A stretch of 64,000 nucleotides of DNA from Candidatus Chlorohelix allophototropha (GCF_030389965.1 NZ_CP128400.1:1364001-1428000); one strand, 5' to 3'; counted from the stretch's first letter, positions 35,344-45,362 are shown. The notes: generated from the sequence alone by a model not told the origin. Numbers and translations: made by a program.

Positions 35344-37443
35344 ATGCCCGATTCGCTGGATAGGAACAAACTCAATATTGGCAACCAGCCACAAGTAGCG
35401 GCTGCCCATTCTGGAACTGAAGAGCTGTACAAGCAATCTTCTCAGGGTGGTGTTTTCCCGCTGCGAAATAGTTTAGGTGGGCGGATTCTTGCCGGGTTCT
35501 TGGCTATGGCTTTCATGGGTCTCGTGGTTGCTCTTGCTGCCATTCTTTATACCAGCCAATCGGGGAGCAGCCTGAGTACTCAGGAAGAACTTGACCAACA
35601 GGTTACAGACTCGGTATTACGTTTGGAACTGGCAGTAGAGCGCCAGTTTAACGCCGCACGTGGTGTGCTTCTTAGCCTTGATCCGGCTGATACGGATAAG
35701 GAATTTTCTGAAGCTACCAAGATTTATGAAGATGCCAATGCTCAGCTAAATAAAGCCTTTGAATCGCTTTCTCTAACTCAACGTAGCGCCAGCCAGACCC
35801 AAGAATTGTACGATAAGTTTTCTACCACAATTAATCAGATTCGCGCTATAAACCTTGAAGATTTCAAAACTACTGCTATTCGCACCTATGAAAGGGTGGC
35901 GCGCGAACAAAAGAATAACCTGATTACCGCCATCAATAACGACCTTAGCTTATATCGTGAAGAAATTGCTCGTAAAATCCAAGCGGCACGTGATCAGGGT
36001 ACTTTGATTACCATATTATCTTTGGTTCTGGTGTTGATGACCACTCTCGGCGGCATTATAGTAGCAGCTTTGATTACTCGCAGCATAACGCGCCCTCTTC
36101 GTGAGCTTGCCTCTGTGGCTGATGCCATCCACAAAGATAATTATGATGTCTCTGTTCCTCAATCGCGAGGCAATGACGAAGTTGCCAGCCTTGCCGGGGC
36201 AATGGGTCGCATGGCGGAAAATTTAAGAATCTCCCGCAATCGTCTGCAATCTTCCTTAAATGAGACTCGCCGCCGCAACCGCGAATTAACTGCTGTCAAC
36301 CGTGTAATGGCTTCTATTAGTGCCTCTCTCGACCTCGATCAGGTACTTAATGACGCAATGGAAGAACTTATTTCGGTGTCGGAAATGGAGCGTTGTGCGG
36401 TCTTTCTAGTTTCGCCTGATAGCCAGATTTTGCGATTAGTGTTGCATCGCGCCCAATCAGATCAGTCGTTGAATATTTTCAACAAAGGGTTGAAGGTGGG
36501 CGAATATATGACCGGGCAAGTTGCCGAATCCGGCGAAGTAATTTACCTAAATGATAATGTGCTTGAAGACTCGCGAGTTCATCCAGATATACAAACACAA
36601 AGCTATATCAGGAGCTATTTGGGTATCCCTCTTACCAGTAGTAGTGGCGTAGTGGGCGTAATTGCTATGACCAGCGATTTCCGAAAAAACTTCACCGATA
36701 ATGATATAGTTCTATATAAAGCCATCGGTAGCCAGATTGGTATTGCAGTAGAAAATGCCCAACTATATTCACAAGCGCAACTGGTAGCTGCATTAGAGGA
36801 ACGCAACCGTTTGGCGCGCGACCTGCACGACTCGGTTACTCAGACTCTTTTCAGCATTACTCTTACTGCCGAATCGGCGCGGGCAATGCTTATTAAAAAA
36901 CCTGAGAGAGTTGAGGCGCAACTCGATCGTTTGCAGGTTATGGCACGAGGGGCGTTGGCGGAAATGCGCGCTTTAATTTTTCAATTACGCCCTGCTGCTT
37001 TGGAAGAACAGGGCTTGATTACAGCCCTTCAAAAACATATTGAGTCGGTCAAGGTAAAGGAACATCTGGATATTGAATTTGATGTATTCGGAGAACGACG
37101 ACTTTCTAATGAGCATGAACAAACCCTTTATCGCATTACTCAGGAAGCCTTGAATAATATTATGAAACATGCTCAGGCAAGCAAGGTTCTTATTAAACTG
37201 ACAATAGATGACCAGCAAGCCGAGTTAGCTATACACGATAACGGAGTAGGTTTTAGCCCACAGGAAGTAGTTAACAGTGGTAGCACAGAACGAAAATCTC
37301 TAGGTATGACCAGTATGCGGGAAAGAGCGGAATTAGCCGGTGGTGCGTTACATGTAGAAAGTAAACCCGGTGAAGGTACTAAAATAAGAGTAATTTTGCC
37401 TTTGTTGGTAGCGCCGCGTCCGGTTGGCTTAGGAATATATTAA
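35344..37443 (+). CDS. Membrane sensor histidine kinase (HAMP-GAF-HisKA_3, NarX/DesK class)
   Basis: Autophosphorylates on His and signals to the adjacent NarL-type regulator. 699 residues: first helix ~47-70, an extracytoplasmic helical region ~71-220, second helix ~220-245 (ITILSLVLVLMTTLGGIIV), HAMP ~245-300, a coiled segment, GAF ~325-470, then HisKA_3 with His 495 in RNRLARDLHDSVTQTLFS, and an HATPase domain with ITQEALNNIMKHAQASK, DNGVGF and SLGMTSMRERA. The periplasmic part resembles four-helix (methyl-accepting-like) sensors; the stimulus is unknown. A promoter lies at 35234. Regulator follows after 15 bases. Confidence 0.93.
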   Translation: MPDSLDRNKLNIGNQPQVAAAHSGTEELYKQSSQGGVFPLRNSLGGRILAGFLAMAFMGLVVALAAILYTSQSGSSLSTQEELDQQVTDSVLRLELAVERQFNAARGVLLSLDPADTDKEFSEATKIYEDANAQLNKAFESLSLTQRSASQTQELYDKFSTTINQIRAINLEDFKTTAIRTYERVAREQKNNLITAINNDLSLYREEIARKIQAARDQGTLITILSLVLVLMTTLGGIIVAALITRSITRPLRELASVADAIHKDNYDVSVPQSRGNDEVASLAGAMGRMAENLRISRNRLQSSLNETRRRNRELTAVNRVMASISASLDLDQVLNDAMEELISVSEMERCAVFLVSPDSQILRLVLHRAQSDQSLNIFNKGLKVGEYMTGQVAESGEVIYLNDNVLEDSRVHPDIQTQSYIRSYLGIPLTSSSGVVGVIAMTSDFRKNFTDNDIVLYKAIGSQIGIAVENAQLYSQAQLVAALEERNRLARDLHDSVTQTLFSITLTAESARAMLIKKPERVEAQLDRLQVMARGALAEMRALIFQLRPAALEEQGLITALQKHIESVKVKEHLDIEFDVFGERRLSNEHEQTLYRITQEALNNIMKHAQASKVLIKLTIDDQQAELAIHDNGVGFSPQEVVNSGSTERKSLGMTSMRERAELAGGALHVESKPGEGTKIRVILPLLVAPRPVGLGIY

Positions 37444-37458
37444 AGGAGCTTATAAGAA

Positions 37459-38118
37459 ATGGCTACGGATGGCAACGAATCGGTTAAAGTTTTGATTGTT
37501 GATGATCATGCGGTTGTACGCCAAGGTCTTATAACTTTTCTTGAGTTGCAAGACGAAATTGAAGTGGTGGGCGAAGCCAGCAACGGCAAGGAAGCTCTTC
37601 AAAAAGTCAAAGAATTGCATCCTGATGTAGTTCTGATGGATTTAGTTATGCCTGTTATGGATGGTCTGACTGCTATCAAAGAAATTAAGTTGATGCGCCC
37701 TGAAACCGAAGTCATTGCACTTACCAGCTTTGCCGATGACGAGAAAGTGTTCACTGCTATTCGTAGCGGCGCTACCGGCTATTTGCTAAAAGATGTACAG
37801 CCCCAAGATTTGGTGAAAGCGGTGCTGGCTGCCGAACGTGGCGAAGTCCAATTGCATCCTGAAGTTGCCAAGAAACTCATGCATGAGGTGTTAGCTCCTC
37901 CTAAGGAAGCGGATGCGATTGAAGAGTTGACCGAACGTGAGCGTGAAGTTCTCGGCTTATTAGGCAAAGGAATGAGCAATAAGGAAATTGCCCGTGACCT
38001 CTCGGTAAGCGAGAAAACGGTAAAAGCTCATGTGAGTAGTATTCTCAATAAATTGAACTTACCGGGCAGAACGCACGCCGCATTATATGCTGTAAAGCGT
38101 GGAATTGCTGCAAATTAA
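37459..38118 (+). CDS. NarL/LuxR-type response regulator
   Basis: 219 residues. The receiver domain (1-125) has the acidic pair in VLIVDDHAVV, the phosphoacceptor Asp 61 in VVLMDLVMPVMDG, Thr/Ser in ALTSFADD and Lys in GYLLKDV. The helix-turn-helix (about 153-215) reads LTEREREVLGLLGKGMSNKE, IARDLSVSEKTVKAHVSSIL. It is cotranscribed with the kinase (15-base gap with AAAGGAG). Targets unknown. Confidence 0.95.
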   Translation: MATDGNESVKVLIVDDHAVVRQGLITFLELQDEIEVVGEASNGKEALQKVKELHPDVVLMDLVMPVMDGLTAIKEIKLMRPETEVIALTSFADDEKVFTAIRSGATGYLLKDVQPQDLVKAVLAAERGEVQLHPEVAKKLMHEVLAPPKEADAIEELTEREREVLGLLGKGMSNKEIARDLSVSEKTVKAHVSSILNKLNLPGRTHAALYAVKRGIAAN

Positions 38119-38181
38119 CGAATATCTCTAGGTGGTGTTGAACCTTTATTTTATAGAAACCAATTATCGGAGTGGTTATAG

Positions 38182-39018
38182 ATGCAAATAAACGAGTTGG
38201 AGGTGGGACAATTCGAGAGTTATGAAATGGAGTCCTACTCAGTATTTTTCCAATCTATTGGTCCGTCTATGATGGATTTGGGGTTGAACATTATTATCAG
38301 CAACGGTCTATTCCAATTTGCCAGCACCGAAGCTCCGAATGTTAGCTTTTTGAACCGCGTACTTGGTTTAGGACTAAGCAAACCCGCTTCTAGCGATGAC
38401 ATAGACCGAATAGTTAAACGCGCTTATGCTCTGAAGGTTTCCTGTACTATTTATGTGATTGAAAACCATTCAAAGCCGACCAACTTATCAACTTTGCTTA
38501 AAGAGCGCGGTTTTACTTCTAAAGCTCGTAGCAGTGTTCTTGCTTATATTCCCGGTAGTCTCCCCCCGTTAGCAGAGAATCATTCCGTAGAGGCTCAAAT
38601 ACGGCTGGTAACTCCTGAACAACGTGAAGAATTTGCACAAGTGGTATGTGAAGGGTTTGAATTGAGAGGCGGTTTCCGCAGAACTTGGGAGGCAGTCAGT
38701 AGGGCAAGTGTTGGGCATCCCCAGCAAATTTGCTACTTGGCATATATTCATGACCAACTCGCAGGGGGCGCAACTCTATTTTTAAGTAAAGACGGCAATT
38801 ATGCCGGGCTTTATTCCGCCAGTACCCTACCGGATTTTCGGCAGCATGGTGTACAGAGTGCGCTCTTGCGGGCTATGCTTGAAGAAGCCTTGCGGCGCGG
38901 CAGACAAATAATTACCGCTCAAACCCCTTACGGTGGAAGCTCGGAGCATAACCTCCACCGACTCGGTTTAGAAACAGCCTATGTACGCGAAAGTTATTTC
39001 CTGCCTTCTCGTCGTTAA
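38182..39018 (+). CDS. GNAT-family acetyltransferase
   Basis: A 278-residue protein whose C-terminal half is a GNAT fold: QICYLAYIHDQLAGGATLFL, GLYSASTLPDFRQHGVQSAL (the acetyl-CoA pyrophosphate loop is R/Q-x-x-G-x: RQHGVQ), and LLRAMLEEALRRGRQIITAQ. The N-terminal half looks like a degenerate second GNAT domain. It lies 63 bases after the response regulator and could be a third gene of that operon. The stop codon overlaps by 4 bases the end of the convergent EamA gene. Substrate unknown. Confidence 0.78.
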   Translation: MQINELEVGQFESYEMESYSVFFQSIGPSMMDLGLNIIISNGLFQFASTEAPNVSFLNRVLGLGLSKPASSDDIDRIVKRAYALKVSCTIYVIENHSKPTNLSTLLKERGFTSKARSSVLAYIPGSLPPLAENHSVEAQIRLVTPEQREEFAQVVCEGFELRGGFRRTWEAVSRASVGHPQQICYLAYIHDQLAGGATLFLSKDGNYAGLYSASTLPDFRQHGVQSALLRAMLEEALRRGRQIITAQTPYGGSSEHNLHRLGLETAYVRESYFLPSRR

Positions 39019-39956
39019 CTTTTTCTAATTGAGAGAATCCATACACTTACTACCAGCATTATTGTTCCAGCAAGTGTCAAGAGACTAACGCTTTCACCCA
39101 GCAACAACCATGCCAGAAAAGCTGCCACTCCCGGTTCTAACAAAGTAACGATTGAAGCGGCGGTGGCAGTGGCACGTCTGAGCGCTTGCATAAAAATTAT
39201 GTAGGCTACTCCGGTTGGTATCAGTCCCAAGTATGCCGCCATCATCCAAACTCCCGGCGCTAGGTTTAGCTTTAAATTCCCCGTGAGCAAAGCCCCCCCT
39301 AGCAACAGAATCGCCGCAAACGTAAACGATAGAGCCATTGTTTGGCTGTTGCCGGACTTTGTGTGACGTGTTGCTAGTTTGGACAAGATAGTAATACTTG
39401 AGTACGATAGCCCTGCTCCTAAAGCCAGCAACGCTCCAAGTAGATACTCCGGTTTGAGAAAATCACCACTGTTACTACTACCGCCTAGGGTTAGCAAGCC
39501 CGTTCCTGCCAGCGCCAGTCCAAGCGCTAGGATAACCGAACCCGTCAACTTCTCTTTAAAAATCGGTATCGAGAGTAACGCGACTATTACCGGTGCGCTA
39601 CATAACGCCACTACTACTACCAGAGTTACGCTGGAGAGGGGAATAGCCATAAAGTAAAAAAGCTGGTAACTTGCCATTGCGATTCCCAGCGCGGCGAACA
39701 GCGGTAAATCGCGCAATCTAGCTTTGAACGGGTTGCGTCGGGTGGTGAAAAAGGCTACTCCCAATAGAAAGGGAGCAGAAAAAGCCAGCCTCAAAAAGCC
39801 GATTGTTAGCGCGGGTGTGCTTTCTATCCGATTGAGCAGTGCCGAGGAAACCCCGACTGTTCCCCAAATCCCTGCTGCCATCACCAGAAGCACAATTCCA
39901 CCGCTTCTCTTTTTTTCCTGTTGCTTTGTGAGTATTAATTCTTCTGAGCCAATCAT
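39015..39956 (-). CDS. EamA/DMT-family transporter
   Basis: 313 residues with about ten membrane helices arranged as two EamA repeats (GIVLLVMAAGIWGTVGVSSA in the first, LGALLALGAGLSYSSITIL in the second) and the typical ending VTLLEPGVAAFLAWLLLGES. Such drug/metabolite transporters export amino acids, purines or other metabolites; the substrate is not evident. It is convergent with the acetyltransferase gene and downstream of, but separate from, the exopolysaccharide operon. Confidence 0.88.
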   Translation of the reverse strand: MIGSEELILTKQQEKKRSGGIVLLVMAAGIWGTVGVSSALLNRIESTPALTIGFLRLAFSAPFLLGVAFFTTRRNPFKARLRDLPLFAALGIAMASYQLFYFMAIPLSSVTLVVVVALCSAPVIVALLSIPIFKEKLTGSVILALGLALAGTGLLTLGGSSNSGDFLKPEYLLGALLALGAGLSYSSITILSKLATRHTKSGNSQTMALSFTFAAILLLGGALLTGNLKLNLAPGVWMMAAYLGLIPTGVAYIIFMQALRRATATAASIVTLLEPGVAAFLAWLLLGESVSLLTLAGTIMLVVSVWILSIRKS

Positions 39957-40094
39957 ATATTAACCTCCGGTTTTACACGGTGAATCATAATCTAATTAAC
40001 TTTACATAAAGTGAAAAACAAGGAGGCAAAATCCAAAAACAAGCTACTTGGCAATTATGCCTATAGCTGAATTGAGGGAATAATTGGGGGTATG

Positions 40095-40131
40095 CCTCTC
40101 CTGCTTACTGCGCTACAGCGCGGCAGGGAGG
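40095..40131 (-). other. Large imperfect hairpin at the end of the exopolysaccharide operon
   Basis: CCTCTCCTGC (40095-40104) pairs with GCAGGGAGG (40123-40131) with one bulge, and GCGC-TACA-GCGC forms an inner stem. It lies ~60 bases after the stop of the BY-kinase gene. There is no T-run, so a Rho-assisted 3' end or a repeat-type element is possible. Confidence 0.4.
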
Positions 40132-40192
40132 TGGGGATGCGCTTAATGAAAGGAAATTCAACAGGTTCATTCTATTTAGTTCAATCCTATAA

Positions 40193-40903
40193 TTAATAAC
40201 TGTAGCGGTTTGCGCCGCTTTTCACCTCGTTCAGCACCACGCCTACAATATTGGCGCGCACTTTTTCGAGTTGTTCTTTCGCTTCTTTAGCATCATCCCG
40301 CTTGGTTTTATTGGCTTTTAACGTTAACAGCACTCCATCCAAACGAGTGGATAATACTGCTGCATCGGTTACTGCCAAAAGGGGAGGCGAGTCAAAGAAA
40401 AGATAATCAGCTTCTCCGCGAAGTTGCTCGATTATTTCGCGCATCAGGTTACTGCCAAGAATCTCGGCAGGATTTGGAGCTTGCAACCCGGCTGGTAGCA
40501 ACCGCAAATTTGGCACGCCGGTTTCCAGGATCGGGAATTTGATTGAACCAATCCCTGAACCGTTCTTTGAAGACGAGGCAAACCCGCCCGCTTCAAGAAT
40601 GACATTTGATAGACCGGGTTCTTGCTCTAATCCGAAAAGAATATGGAGACTCGGACGGCGCAGATCACAATCTATCATTAAAACTTTATTTCCGGCTTGG
40701 GCAAAGGACACCGCTAGATTTGCTAGTGTTTCAGATTTGCCCTCATCAGGGCGCGCGCTGGTGATAAGCAAGGCGCGTAATTGGCGATCAAGCCCGCTGA
40801 ATTGAATATTGGTGCGTAAGTCTTTGTATGCTTCGGCGGCAGGTGAACGCGGATCTGCCAATGTCACCAATTTCTCTATACCCCCTATACTGGAATTGCT
40901 CAT
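40193..40903 (-). CDS. CpsD/CapB-type bacterial tyrosine kinase for polysaccharide export
   Basis: 236 residues of a P-loop ATPase: Walker A SARPDEGKSETLANLAVSFA, A' motif KVLMIDCDLRRPSLH and Walker B DYLFFDSPPLLAVTD. The C-terminus ends NRYSY, a short Tyr cluster of the kind that is autophosphorylated. In Gram-positive-like systems it works with a separate membrane modulator (Wzz/CpsC); two such genes lie directly upstream. It is the last gene of the operon. Controls chain length or export of the polymer. Confidence 0.92.
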   Translation of the reverse strand: MSNSSIGGIEKLVTLADPRSPAAEAYKDLRTNIQFSGLDRQLRALLITSARPDEGKSETLANLAVSFAQAGNKVLMIDCDLRRPSLHILFGLEQEPGLSNVILEAGGFASSSKNGSGIGSIKFPILETGVPNLRLLPAGLQAPNPAEILGSNLMREIIEQLRGEADYLFFDSPPLLAVTDAAVLSTRLDGVLLTLKANKTKRDDAKEAKEQLEKVRANIVGVVLNEVKSGANRYSY

Positions 40904-40925
40904 GCTAGGTTAAAAAATCCTTCCG

Positions 40926-41675
40926 TTAATCGCGTTTGCTGCCTGCTTTGATCGGTCTTGAATTGTTCGCAGCGGCATCGGTGTTAATAGTTGAATTGTA
41001 AGAGGAATCATTTCTTGTACCTTTCCAAATCGGTACACTTCCCAACACCGTCAATCCGGTCAAACGCTTTAACTCTTCTTCGCTCTTAATAGTATCGTCA
41101 AAAAACTCAACAGCAAAAATAAATATCAAACCAATGACAAGTCCTAATGCTGCTCCTGCGGCGGTGTTAAGGTTGGTACGCGGTCCGTTAGGCTTATCAG
41201 GTACTGCGGCAGGACTGGTTAATTTAATATAGGTCTGCTGATCTTGGTTATATCCGGCAATTTTTTGCTCGTTTTCATCCACCAGAATCTGACCGGAGGT
41301 GTTGGCAATAGCGGCGGCACGTTTTGCATCCGTATCATCTACGGTAATTACAAAGGTATATTCGGCTGGTCGCGCCTGTACTTTGATTTTGCCTCTGATT
41401 TCGTCAATTGGAAGATCAAATTTGCCCCGCTCATTAATGGCAGAAGCAAACTCAACCGAGTCGAAACGGGCAGGGTAGCCATTTATCTGCTCTTTTAGTG
41501 AAGCCCACAGGTTATTATCCGGTTTGCCCACATCACCTTGCAATTTGGCGATAGCCTGATAGGTTTTTGGCTGGCTGAGGCTATATCCAAAAGCTACTCC
41601 TGCCGCTACCATTGCTACCAGCAATGCCAGCCACCATCTTTTTTTCAGGACGTTTATATAATCCTTGAGTTGCAT
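40926..41675 (-). CDS. Wzz/YveK-type polysaccharide co-polymerase (second copy)
   Basis: 249 residues with a short N-terminal cytoplasmic tail (MQLKDYINVLKKR), a first helix ~14-33 (WWLALLVAMVAAGVAFGYSL), an extracytoplasmic domain ~34-170 and a second helix ~172-195 (AAGAALGLVIGLIFIFAVEF), then a cytoplasmic tail with DDTIKSEEELKRLTGLTVLG, the usual docking segment for a CpsD kinase. 22 bases ahead of the kinase gene. Together they form a split BY-kinase. Confidence 0.88.
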   Translation of the reverse strand: MQLKDYINVLKKRWWLALLVAMVAAGVAFGYSLSQPKTYQAIAKLQGDVGKPDNNLWASLKEQINGYPARFDSVEFASAINERGKFDLPIDEIRGKIKVQARPAEYTFVITVDDTDAKRAAAIANTSGQILVDENEQKIAGYNQDQQTYIKLTSPAAVPDKPNGPRTNLNTAAGAALGLVIGLIFIFAVEFFDDTIKSEEELKRLTGLTVLGSVPIWKGTRNDSSYNSTINTDAAANNSRPIKAGSKRD

Positions 41676-41686
41676 AACACCCTTTG

Positions 41687-42463
41687 TTACCGCCGCGCCG
41701 ATATTTGCTCTGGCTCGGAGCTACTAGGATTATAATTACCACCATTGCTATTATTTTGTCCGAAAGGTAATAGCGATTTTGCAGGGATGACCCCAATTAT
41801 GGGTAAACCCAGCGCTTCCTTGAAATCTTCAGGAGTTCTCAGCCTGTTATCAAGATACGCCAGCAAGAAAGCTAACCCTACTCCCAAAATGAGACCCACT
41901 ATGAGCCGGATACTGGATACAAGTAGGTTGCGCCCACTGTTAAATACCGCACTGGTCGGGAAATCAATCAAATTAGCTGAAAACTGCGTATTATCACCAT
42001 GTGCAATATATTTACCGGCGTTTTGCACAATCGTATCAGCCAGCGCTTTGGATATTACCAACGCCTTATCTTCGGTGTCAGTATGCACCGTGAAGGTAAT
42101 CTCGCGGTGTTTACGCTCTACATCGAAATTGCCCTTGAGTTCTTCCGGGGATAGCGGGTATTTGGTGCTTTTCAGCTTTTCCACTGCGTCGTTTAAAAAG
42201 ACGCTGCCTTTTACAATCATTACATAGTCATCTAGCACATATTCAGACGAGATAAACTGGTAATAATTGAAATAGTCCTGAAAACCTTTGTTGGTTTGGT
42301 CAGGTGGAGGGTCGTTGCGCCCGGCATTGACCTCAAAAGCTGCTTGGTAATTGGAGGCAGTGGATTTGTACTGGATATAAGCTAACGCTCCGCCCGCAAC
42401 GGTAAAGAGCAGCACTATCCACCAATATCTAAAAAGGATTCGCCCGTATTTTCTGAGTTCCAT
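41687..42463 (-). CDS. Wzz/YveK-type polysaccharide co-polymerase (first copy)
   Basis: 258 residues, the same layout as its downstream neighbour: MELRKYGRILFRY, helix ~15-33 (WWIVLLFTVAGGALAYIQY), external domain, helix ~190-212 (IRLIVGLILGVGLAFLLAYL), and DNRLRTPEDFKEALGLPIIG on the cytoplasmic side. The two copies are alike in layout but differ in most positions, so an old duplication or functional split is likely. 11 bases separate the genes. Confidence 0.88.
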   Translation of the reverse strand: MELRKYGRILFRYWWIVLLFTVAGGALAYIQYKSTASNYQAAFEVNAGRNDPPPDQTNKGFQDYFNYYQFISSEYVLDDYVMIVKGSVFLNDAVEKLKSTKYPLSPEELKGNFDVERKHREITFTVHTDTEDKALVISKALADTIVQNAGKYIAHGDNTQFSANLIDFPTSAVFNSGRNLLVSSIRLIVGLILGVGLAFLLAYLDNRLRTPEDFKEALGLPIIGVIPAKSLLPFGQNNSNGGNYNPSSSEPEQISARR

Positions 42464-42476
42464 TCCCTGTTACCTG

Positions 42477-43661
42477 TTACTGCGCCGTTTGCTCTTTGAT
42501 ATTGGGCATTTCAGCCGTATCACTCAAAGGGCGTATCGCCAAAATTTTTTTTTGCTGTGCTGCTTTGAATTCGCGTACACAAAAGTCAATTTGTTCGTGG
42601 AAATGTTTGATAAAGATTTCACGGCTAAAAGTTTCCGCGTGCTTGCGAATTATATGTGAGTCGAATTGGGCGCTCATTTGCTCAAAACGCTGTACTGTTT
42701 CCATTAGAGATTGGGGAGACTGTTCATCAAAGAACATTCCGGTTAGCCCCTCGATGTTTACTTCGGCGGGTCCGTTCTGCTTGATGGCGATTACCGGCGC
42801 ACCTGCTGCCATAGCCTCAACCTGAGTAATCCCGAAATCTTCCGCGCCGGTTTGGATGAAGGCTTTACATTGACCGAATAATTCATACAATTCTTCGTCC
42901 GATACATAGCCTAAAAACTCAATATTTGAGCCGCCCAAATCCTTCAAATTTTTCAAATCGCGTCCGGTTCCCACAATTTTCAAGGGCAATCCCAGTTCCC
43001 GAAACGCTTTTACCCCAACATCCAAACGTTTATAGGGCATTAGGCGCGATGCCATCAAATAAAAATCTTCACGCGGACCATAATTGCAGGGGATTTGCTC
43101 AACCTCTACCGGGGGATTTATCACTACTGCCTCACGTCCCCAGTATTCTTTGATACGCCCTGCGATGGTTTGCGAATTTGCCACATAGAAGTGTGGTCGG
43201 GCGGCGCTAGATATGTCCCACAGTCTAACAAATTCCATTACCAAAGGCAACCCGATTTTAGCCAGCCGACTCATGTTTTCTCTGCGGGCGTAATCTTGGG
43301 TATCCCAAGCAAAGCGCATTGGGGCGTGGCAATAGCAGATGTGCAGGGTATTGGGAGGAGTAACTATTCCCTTCGCCCATGCGCTGCTACTACTGATAAC
43401 CACATCGTAGTCTTTCAAATCAAAATGCTCAAAAGCAAAGGAGTAAGCCAGCAAATATATCTGATGGCGTTTGAGAACACCCGGAAATCGTTGCATAAAA
43501 GAGGTATATATTTTATGACCCGGAAACTTTCCTTCCATCAATCTCTTATCATAAATGGAAGTGTAGATTGGGGCTTCTGGAAACATATCGGCTATTGCTT
43601 CCAGCACTCGCTCGGCTCCTCCATATTGGTTCAGGTAATCGTGTACAAGTGCAACTTTCAT
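42477..43661 (-). CDS. GT4-family glycosyltransferase
   Basis: 394 residues. The GT-B donor half shows FYLMASRLMPYKRLDVGVKA and the E-x7-E motif in EDFGITQVEAMAAGAPVIA; the acceptor half begins MKVALVHDYLNQYGGAERVL, typical of WbaZ-like mannosyltransferases. It would add a sugar to the lipid-linked repeat unit of the polymer. Located between the initiating sugar transferase (6 bases) and the first Wzz gene (13 bases). Confidence 0.92.
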   Translation of the reverse strand: MKVALVHDYLNQYGGAERVLEAIADMFPEAPIYTSIYDKRLMEGKFPGHKIYTSFMQRFPGVLKRHQIYLLAYSFAFEHFDLKDYDVVISSSSAWAKGIVTPPNTLHICYCHAPMRFAWDTQDYARRENMSRLAKIGLPLVMEFVRLWDISSAARPHFYVANSQTIAGRIKEYWGREAVVINPPVEVEQIPCNYGPREDFYLMASRLMPYKRLDVGVKAFRELGLPLKIVGTGRDLKNLKDLGGSNIEFLGYVSDEELYELFGQCKAFIQTGAEDFGITQVEAMAAGAPVIAIKQNGPAEVNIEGLTGMFFDEQSPQSLMETVQRFEQMSAQFDSHIIRKHAETFSREIFIKHFHEQIDFCVREFKAAQQKKILAIRPLSDTAEMPNIKEQTAQ

Positions 43662-43667
43662 TGATTC

Positions 43668-45362
43668 CTAGTATGCTCCCTCCCCCTTAAGAACCGCCGG
43701 GATTGTGCGAATCAGGATTTTAAAATCTAGCCAGAGCGACCAGTTCTCAGCATAGTATATATCTAATTTCACCATATCGTCGAACGAGAGTTTGCTTCGC
43801 CCGCTTATCTGCCATAAACCAGTTAGCCCGCATGCCACTTCAAGGCGGCGATAGTGCCATTCCTCATACTGTTCCACTTCTCGATCAATTGGTGGGCGTG
43901 GTCCAACGAAGCTCATTTGCCCGAACAGGATATTAAAAAGCTGAGGTAATTCATCAAGGCTGGTGCGACGCAAGAATTTCCCCAATCTGGTACGGCGAGG
44001 GTCATTGGCAATTTTAAAAGTAGGTCCGCCGGTTTCATTGAGATGGGTCAGGTTATTCAGTTGCTGATCTGAGCCTACCTTCATTGATCTGAACTTAAAG
44101 AAGGTAAAGGTTTTACCGTGTTTGCCTACTCTGGTCTGTTTGTAGATAATCGGTCCTTTAGAATCCAGTTTGATAAGCAAGGCGATCAATAATAAGAACG
44201 GGGAGAGGATTATTAGCGTGGTGAGTGCTAAGGTAATATCCATCGCCCGTTTTAAAACATAATTCCAACCAGTTAGATTAGTACCCTTGAATCCAATCAG
44301 TGGTACGCCATTAATCTCGGTGAAATTCAACGAGTCGAGGCGCATCTCAAAAATATCGGGTATCAGGTTAAAATCAACATCGCTTTCTCTACATATATTT
44401 ATTATATCGTTGATAGTGGTATGGTGCGTTGCGGGTAGGGCGATAATAACTTCGTCAATTTTATGCGAAGATAAAAGTGCACTCAAGTTATCAAAAGTAC
44501 CTAGGCAAGATACCGGTTGCCCATCCAAATAGCGTGGTGGTAAAATCCACTCCGAAAAGCGGGTTTCATCATCAACGTAACCAGCCAGCCGATAGCGATG
44601 ATCTGGGTTGGCTACTACTGCATCCATCAGACGTGAGGCGGCATCTGTCGCTCCTACTACCAGTAACCTACGTACGCCAATTCCACGATGCCACAGTGAG
44701 CGTCTTATCCTCTTAACTACGATGCGTTCTATTGCCAGCGTTAAAATGGTTGTAGGGATTAGAAAAACAAACATGAGACGGCTAAAAGCCAGTGGACGGC
44801 TGATGAAAACCAGCACCATCATACTGGCAACTGCGATTAGAGTAGAACTGAGGATAGTGCCGAGTTCGTCAAGAAATGAGAGCACCTGTTTTCGGCGATA
44901 GAAACCTTTGAAATGGAGAGTGACTAACAAAACGAAGGTGTAGGCTAACTCAATTGGAATATAATTGGTGAAGGGAACTTGATATTCTTCAAGAACTTCA
45001 ACCCCAATCTGTAAAACATAGCGCACGAAATAAGCCAGCCCAAATGCCAGCAAAATTAGTAAAGAATCCATTACCAGCCGCAGGGCGTAAAACAGGCGTT
45101 CCCGACTTGCTGTCGATTTGTTCTGGTTCTGGTTTAGCGTGGCGTGTTTTGAATTCAAAATCTGGAAAGAGCCTGAAATATCAAACTGGCATTTCGGGGC
45201 TTCATCGTCCTTATCGGCGGGATGCCCGAATTTAAAAGGTTTGATTTCGTTGTTCATTTCTGAAAGCTTCTCAAACTCCAGAGTCGCAGAGGTGTTTCCT
45301 CTTTCTCTGAACAAGGTTTCTTGGTCAGAGCTAAAGGGTTTATTCTGTTCAACTGAACTCAA
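43668..45362 (-). CDS. Polyprenyl glycosylphosphotransferase initiating exopolysaccharide synthesis
   Basis: 564 residues. Four N-terminal membrane helices (~75-220) are followed by a Rossmann CoA-binding-like domain (RRLLVVGATDAASRLMDAVV) and a C-terminal bacterial sugar transferase domain: KRAMDITLALTTLIILSPFL, YKQTRVGKHGKTFTFFKFRS and SLDELPQLFNILFGQMSFVG, PRPPIDREVEQYEEWHYRR. This is the WbaP/CpsE class that loads a sugar-1-phosphate onto undecaprenyl phosphate. It is the first gene of the five-gene operon; its promoter should lie in the 87-base gap to 45450, which holds a palindrome. Confidence 0.93.
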   Translation of the reverse strand: MSSVEQNKPFSSDQETLFRERGNTSATLEFEKLSEMNNEIKPFKFGHPADKDDEAPKCQFDISGSFQILNSKHATLNQNQNKSTASRERLFYALRLVMDSLLILLAFGLAYFVRYVLQIGVEVLEEYQVPFTNYIPIELAYTFVLLVTLHFKGFYRRKQVLSFLDELGTILSSTLIAVASMMVLVFISRPLAFSRLMFVFLIPTTILTLAIERIVVKRIRRSLWHRGIGVRRLLVVGATDAASRLMDAVVANPDHRYRLAGYVDDETRFSEWILPPRYLDGQPVSCLGTFDNLSALLSSHKIDEVIIALPATHHTTINDIINICRESDVDFNLIPDIFEMRLDSLNFTEINGVPLIGFKGTNLTGWNYVLKRAMDITLALTTLIILSPFLLLIALLIKLDSKGPIIYKQTRVGKHGKTFTFFKFRSMKVGSDQQLNNLTHLNETGGPTFKIANDPRRTRLGKFLRRTSLDELPQLFNILFGQMSFVGPRPPIDREVEQYEEWHYRRLEVACGLTGLWQISGRSKLSFDDMVKLDIYYAENWSLWLDFKILIRTIPAVLKGEGAY